Source: Bradyrhizobium tropiciagri (GTDB lineage Bacteria; Pseudomonadota; Alphaproteobacteria; Rhizobiales; Xanthobacteraceae). Taken from it: a stretch of 64,000 bases of DNA. The stretch spans positions 310,001 through 374,000 of the forward strand of contig NZ_JAFCKF010000009.1 of assembly GCF_018130545.1 (NCBI RefSeq), written 5' to 3'. Below the pieces are notes generated by a model. The model was not told where the DNA came from, ran no database searches, and was given only the letters and a program-made list of their open reading frames with translations. This document shows positions 61,041 to 64,000 of the stretch, piece by piece. Position 1 is the first letter of the stretch, and each line of letters starts with the position of its first letter. The position numbers were made by a program, and so were the translations under genes.

Positions 61041-62066
61041 ATGAACAAATGGCTTGGCAAGCTTGCCGGAACGCTGCTGGCGCTGACCCTGTCCACGGGC
61101 CTTGCCGCGGCGCAAAGCAAGATCACCATCGCGGTCGGGGGCGGCGCGTGCCTGTGCTATCTGCCCACCGTGCTGGCCAAGCAGCTTGGCGAATATGACA
61201 AGGCCGGGCTTGCGGTCGAGCTGGTCGACCTCAAGGGCGGTTCCGATGCGCTCAAGGCCGTGCTCGGCGGCAGCGCCGACGTCGTCTCCGGTTATTTCGA
61301 CCACTGCGTCAATCTCGCTGCCAAGAAGCAGGAGCTGCAGGCCTTCGTCGTCTATGACCGCTACCCCGGGCTCGTGCTGGTGGTGTCGCCCAAACACACC
61401 GGCGAGATCAACTCGATCAAGGATCTCGCCGGCAAGAAGGTCGGCGTCAGCGCGCCCGGCTCCTCGACCGACTTCTTCCTGAAATATCTGTTGAAGAAGA
61501 ACGGCCTGGATCCAACCGGCACCGCCGTGATCGGCGTCGGCCTCGGCGCCACTGCGGTGGCCGCGATGGAGCAGGGCCAGATCGATGCTGCCGTGATGCT
61601 CGATCCCTCCGTCACTGTGCTGCAGGGTACTCACAAGGACCTCAAGATCCTCAGCGACACCCGCACCGCGCATGACACGCTCGCGGTGTTCGGCGGCGAA
61701 TATCCGGGCGGGGCGCTTTATTCGACCGCGGCCTGGGTCAACGGCCACGAGAAGGAGGTCCAGGCACTGACCAATGCGATCATGGCGACGCTCGCCTGGA
61801 TCCATTCGCATTCCGCCGAAGACATCATGGCCAAGATGCCGGAGGAGATCGTCGGCAAGAACAAGGACCTCTATCTGGCCGCGCTCAAGAACACGATCCC
61901 GATGTTCTCGGAAACCGGCAAGATGGACCCCAAGGGCGCCGAAGCCGTGCTCGCCGTGTTCAGCGAGGGCTCGCCCGATGTCGCAAAGGCCGGCATCGAC
62001 GTCACCAAGACCTACACCAATAAGTTCGTCGATCAGGCCAAGAAGACGACCGGAAGCGCGAAGTAG
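61041..62066 (+). CDS. ABC transporter substrate-binding protein (NMT1/SsuA/ThiY-like)
   Basis: A 341-residue periplasmic receptor. A signal peptide ends near GLAAAQ, then KITIAVGGGACLCYLPTVLAKQLGEYDKAGL shows the NMT1 family start, followed by KGGSDALKAVLGGSADVVSGYFDH and GKKVGVSAPGSSTDFFLKYLL. Family members bind sulfonates, pyrimidine precursors or nitriles. GGAGGA precedes the ATG at 61041. No ATPase or permease is adjacent; the incomplete pair at 53171-54777 would suit it. Confidence 0.9.
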   Translation: MNKWLGKLAGTLLALTLSTGLAAAQSKITIAVGGGACLCYLPTVLAKQLGEYDKAGLAVELVDLKGGSDALKAVLGGSADVVSGYFDHCVNLAAKKQELQAFVVYDRYPGLVLVVSPKHTGEINSIKDLAGKKVGVSAPGSSTDFFLKYLLKKNGLDPTGTAVIGVGLGATAVAAMEQGQIDAAVMLDPSVTVLQGTHKDLKILSDTRTAHDTLAVFGGEYPGGALYSTAAWVNGHEKEVQALTNAIMATLAWIHSHSAEDIMAKMPEEIVGKNKDLYLAALKNTIPMFSETGKMDPKGAEAVLAVFSEGSPDVAKAGIDVTKTYTNKFVDQAKKTTGSAK

Positions 62067-62111
62067 GCATGATCCGCAAAAGTGTGAAGCGGTTTTGCGA
62101 AGAGATCATGC
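62067..62111. repeat. Short palindromic intergenic repeat (GCATGATC type)
   Basis: A 45-base hairpin with ends GCATGATC/GATCATGC and inner arms CGCAAAA/TTTTGCG. It starts at the stop of the binding-protein gene and ends 4 bases before the next ATG. I recognise it as a common rhizobial intergenic element. It may act as a transcript 3' hairpin. Confidence 0.7.
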
Positions 62112-62115
62112 CCAA

Positions 62116-62832
62116 ATGAGCGGTACAGACATGCAGTCTCCGCTCATTTGTCGCGTCACCGCGCTCGACCTCGCCTTGCAGCGGCGTCCCTGGCCGTTCG
62201 CGGACCAGCGGCGCGGCGAAATCGACGCGCATTTTGCCGAGGAGCAGCGGCTGAACCCGAACCTGTGGAACGGCCGCGTGCTGCTCGGGCGCGATCCGGT
62301 GTTCGCCGGCGAGCGGCTCAGCGCGAACTATTTCGAGACCGATTTCGCAAGCTTCCTCGCCTGGCGCGACTGGGGTTTCCCGGACAAGGGGATATTCAAC
62401 GGTTTCGGCATGGGCGCGCTGCTCTCCAGCGACGGCGTCTTCGTCTGCGGGGTGATGGGCGCGCAGACCGCGAACGCCGGACGGATCTATTTTCCATCCG
62501 GCACGCCCGATCTCGACGATATCAGGGGCGACACGGTCGATATCGCCGGCAGCGTGATGCGCGAGCTCGAGGAGGAGACCGGGCTGTTGCCCTCGGATTG
62601 CCGCGGCGACGCCGACTGGCATTGCATCTATACCGGGCCTGCGCTTGCGATGATGCAGATTCTGCGCGTCGACATGCAAGCTGACGTCCTGCGCGCGCGG
62701 ATCGAGGCTAATCTCGCACGGCAGGAAAATCCCGAACTCGCCGGCATCCATCTGGTGCGCAGCCGCGCCGATCTCACCCCCGCGATGCCGCGCTTCGTCA
62801 CCGCGTTCATCGAAACGCAACTGCCGGCGTAG
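62116..62832 (+). CDS. Nudix-like hydrolase
   Basis: A 238-residue protein. The central GDTVDIAGSVMRELEEETGLLP matches the second half of the Nudix box (RExxEExG), but the first half lacks the usual Glu after the initial Gly-x5, so activity may differ. The N-terminal 100 residues (AEEQRLNPNLWNGRVLLGRD) match the NUDIX-associated proteins of this size. The ATG at 62116 is 5 bases after a palindromic repeat, and no ribosome site is seen; ATG at 62131 is an alternative. Confidence 0.78.
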   Translation: MSGTDMQSPLICRVTALDLALQRRPWPFADQRRGEIDAHFAEEQRLNPNLWNGRVLLGRDPVFAGERLSANYFETDFASFLAWRDWGFPDKGIFNGFGMGALLSSDGVFVCGVMGAQTANAGRIYFPSGTPDLDDIRGDTVDIAGSVMRELEEETGLLPSDCRGDADWHCIYTGPALAMMQILRVDMQADVLRARIEANLARQENPELAGIHLVRSRADLTPAMPRFVTAFIETQLPA

Positions 62833-63023
62833 AGGCGTGTAGTTGGAATAGTGGAAGTACGGATGTCGTCCGCGCCCTGAGGCCGCGCATCACCCCGCCG
62901 AAACTTTGCGCAAGCCTGCGCCGTGGCGACGCAGCCATCGCGCTTGACATCATCGGCGGCTCCCCCTGTGATAGGGCGGCACGATAACAAAAAATGCAGT
63001 GCACAATCTCTGGGGAGGGATTC

Positions 63024-64000
63024 ATGCCGGTCAGGAGGCTTGCCCGCTGGCTCGCGGGTCTGTCTGTCGTGGTTGCGGCGCTGGGCGTTGCCCATGCCGC
63101 GCAGGCGCAGGACAAGAAGATCAAGATCGGGGTGATCTTCGATTTGACCGGCCCGCTGGCCGGTGGCGGCTCTGAGCTGCAATATACCGGCGTCAAGATC
63201 ATGCTCGACCACTACGCCAAGACCGGCGTCGAGGGTTACAAGGTCGAGGCGGTCTACGCCGACGCGCAGAGCAAGCCCGACATCGCCATCAACGAGGCCG
63301 TCCGCCTGCTCGAGCAGGAAAAGGTCGACATGGTGATGGGCTTCTTCTCCTCGGCGCAATGCGTGCCGGTGGCGGCCCGGGTCGACCAGATGAAGAAGTT
63401 CATGTGGATCACGACCTGCATCTCCTCGGGCGTGTTCGACGGCAAGAACTACAAGTATGTGTTCCGCCCGCAGGCCGCCGGCAACCAGTACGGCATGATG
63501 ACGACCGACTTTATCGCGCAATATTCGCTGTCCAAGTTCGGCAAGGAGCCGAAGGACCTGCGGGTTGCGATCATCCATGAGGATGGCGCCTATGGCGTCG
63601 ACGTCGCCAAGGGCAACGAGGCCGGCGCCAAGAAGGCCGGATTCAACGTCGTGCTCAAGGAGGGCTATTCGGCGACCGCGCCCGATCTGTCGGCGCTGGT
63701 GACCAAGCTGAAGCGCGCCAAGCCTGACGTGATTTTTCACACGGGCTACAATCCGGACATCACCCTGCTGTTCCGCCAGGCGCGTGAGCAGGGCCTGAAG
63801 TTCGGCGCCATCGTCGGCCATGGCGCGGGCTATGGCGTCTACGAGAAGCTGAAGGAAGGCCTCGGCGCCGACGCCAATTATCTGTTCAACACCGACCCGA
63901 TCTCGATCTGGCTTGCCAACCAGAAGGACATGGATCCGAAGCTGCCGCCGGTCATCAAGATGGTCGGCGAGGAATTTGACCGGCTGAAGCCCGGCGTGCC
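63024..64000 (+). CDS. ABC transporter substrate-binding protein (branched-chain amino acid type), truncated by window end
   Basis: At least 325 residues, open to the end of the window. A signal peptide (MPVRRLARWLAGLSVVVAAL..., cleaved near AQA-QD) is followed by KIKIGVIFDLTGPLAGGGSE, KVEAVYADAQSKPDIAINEA and later AIIHEDGAYGVDVAKGNE, all features of type 1 periplasmic receptors such as LivK. GGGGAGGGA lies just before the ATG. The rest of the uptake system presumably follows beyond the window. The 191 bases before it hold no gene. Confidence 0.92.
   Translation, partial: MPVRRLARWLAGLSVVVAALGVAHAAQAQDKKIKIGVIFDLTGPLAGGGSELQYTGVKIMLDHYAKTGVEGYKVEAVYADAQSKPDIAINEAVRLLEQEKVDMVMGFFSSAQCVPVAARVDQMKKFMWITTCISSGVFDGKNYKYVFRPQAAGNQYGMMTTDFIAQYSLSKFGKEPKDLRVAIIHEDGAYGVDVAKGNEAGAKKAGFNVVLKEGYSATAPDLSALVTKLKRAKPDVIFHTGYNPDITLLFRQAREQGLKFGAIVGHGAGYGVYEKLKEGLGADANYLFNTDPISIWLANQKDMDPKLPPVIKMVGEEFDRLKPGV

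Overview
The window is about 64 kb of GC-rich chromosome from an alphaproteobacterium of the order Hyphomicrobiales, most probably Bradyrhizobium or a close relative. This is inferred from the circularly permuted two-piece tmRNA with tag ANDNFAPVAQAA, the DUF4169/ribbon-helix-helix/SspB gene neighbourhood, DUF2065, DUF2336 and DUF3551 proteins, many solute-uptake genes, and several families of intergenic palindromic repeats that I associate with this genus. I see no phage, transposase, CRISPR array, tRNA or rRNA.

Layout. 1-2.4 kb: the end of an MFS transporter, a TetR regulator and a divergent cytochrome P450, with a long palindromic operator between the last two. 2.6-6.4 kb: a large AsmA-type envelope protein. 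6.4-10.2 kb (minus strand): VOC protein, RHH/DUF4169 pair, fumC, the ClpXP adaptor gene sspB and the tmRNA gene ssrA. 10.3-14.7 kb: a half-size chromate transporter pair and a tripartite tricarboxylate transporter (tctB, tctA, tctC). 14.8-20.8 kb: thyA/GNAT/folA, then the membrane protein-quality-control group hflK, hflC, DUF2065, degP. 20.9-22.8 kb: serB and miaA, divergent with overlapping start codons. 22.9-29.9 kb: a branched-chain amino acid region beginning with a promoter, a leader peptide and an attenuator, then ilvI, a threonine-dehydratase-like gene, ilvH, a methyltransferase, two exporters and ilvC. 30-45.2 kb: DUF2336 protein, adenylate cyclase, a ferric-reductase-like membrane protein with a divergent TetR gene and twin operators, a sulfatase-fold membrane enzyme, a NEW3/ABC-2 export system, an osmoprotectant ABC system with a fused permease and binding protein, an HD protein and small secreted proteins.

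45.2-54.8 kb is an accessory-looking catabolic block. It holds an FAD monooxygenase, two uncharacterised small proteins, a Rieske dioxygenase (beta, cis-diol-dehydrogenase-like SDR, alpha), an amino-acid-type binding protein, a divergent IclR regulator with a visible promoter and palindrome, a ketopantoate-reductase-like enzyme and an ABC ATPase/permease pair. No ferredoxin or ferredoxin reductase is encoded here. 54.8-64 kb: a PAP2 phosphatase, an XRE regulator divergent from two SDR-type proteins (one without the catalytic Tyr/Lys), an iron-sulfur reductase fused to an SCP2 domain and surrounded by repeats, a cupin, an NMT1-type binding protein, a Nudix-like protein and the start of another branched-chain-type binding protein.

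The most informative features outside ordinary protein-coding genes are the permuted ssrA next to sspB, the ilv leader/attenuator, the operators at the three divergent regulator genes, a strong hairpin inside the tct operon, and at least five palindromic repeat elements. I found no clear candidate for a wholly new system. The nearest are the Rieske operon with its two unknown small proteins and the reductase-SCP2 fusion.
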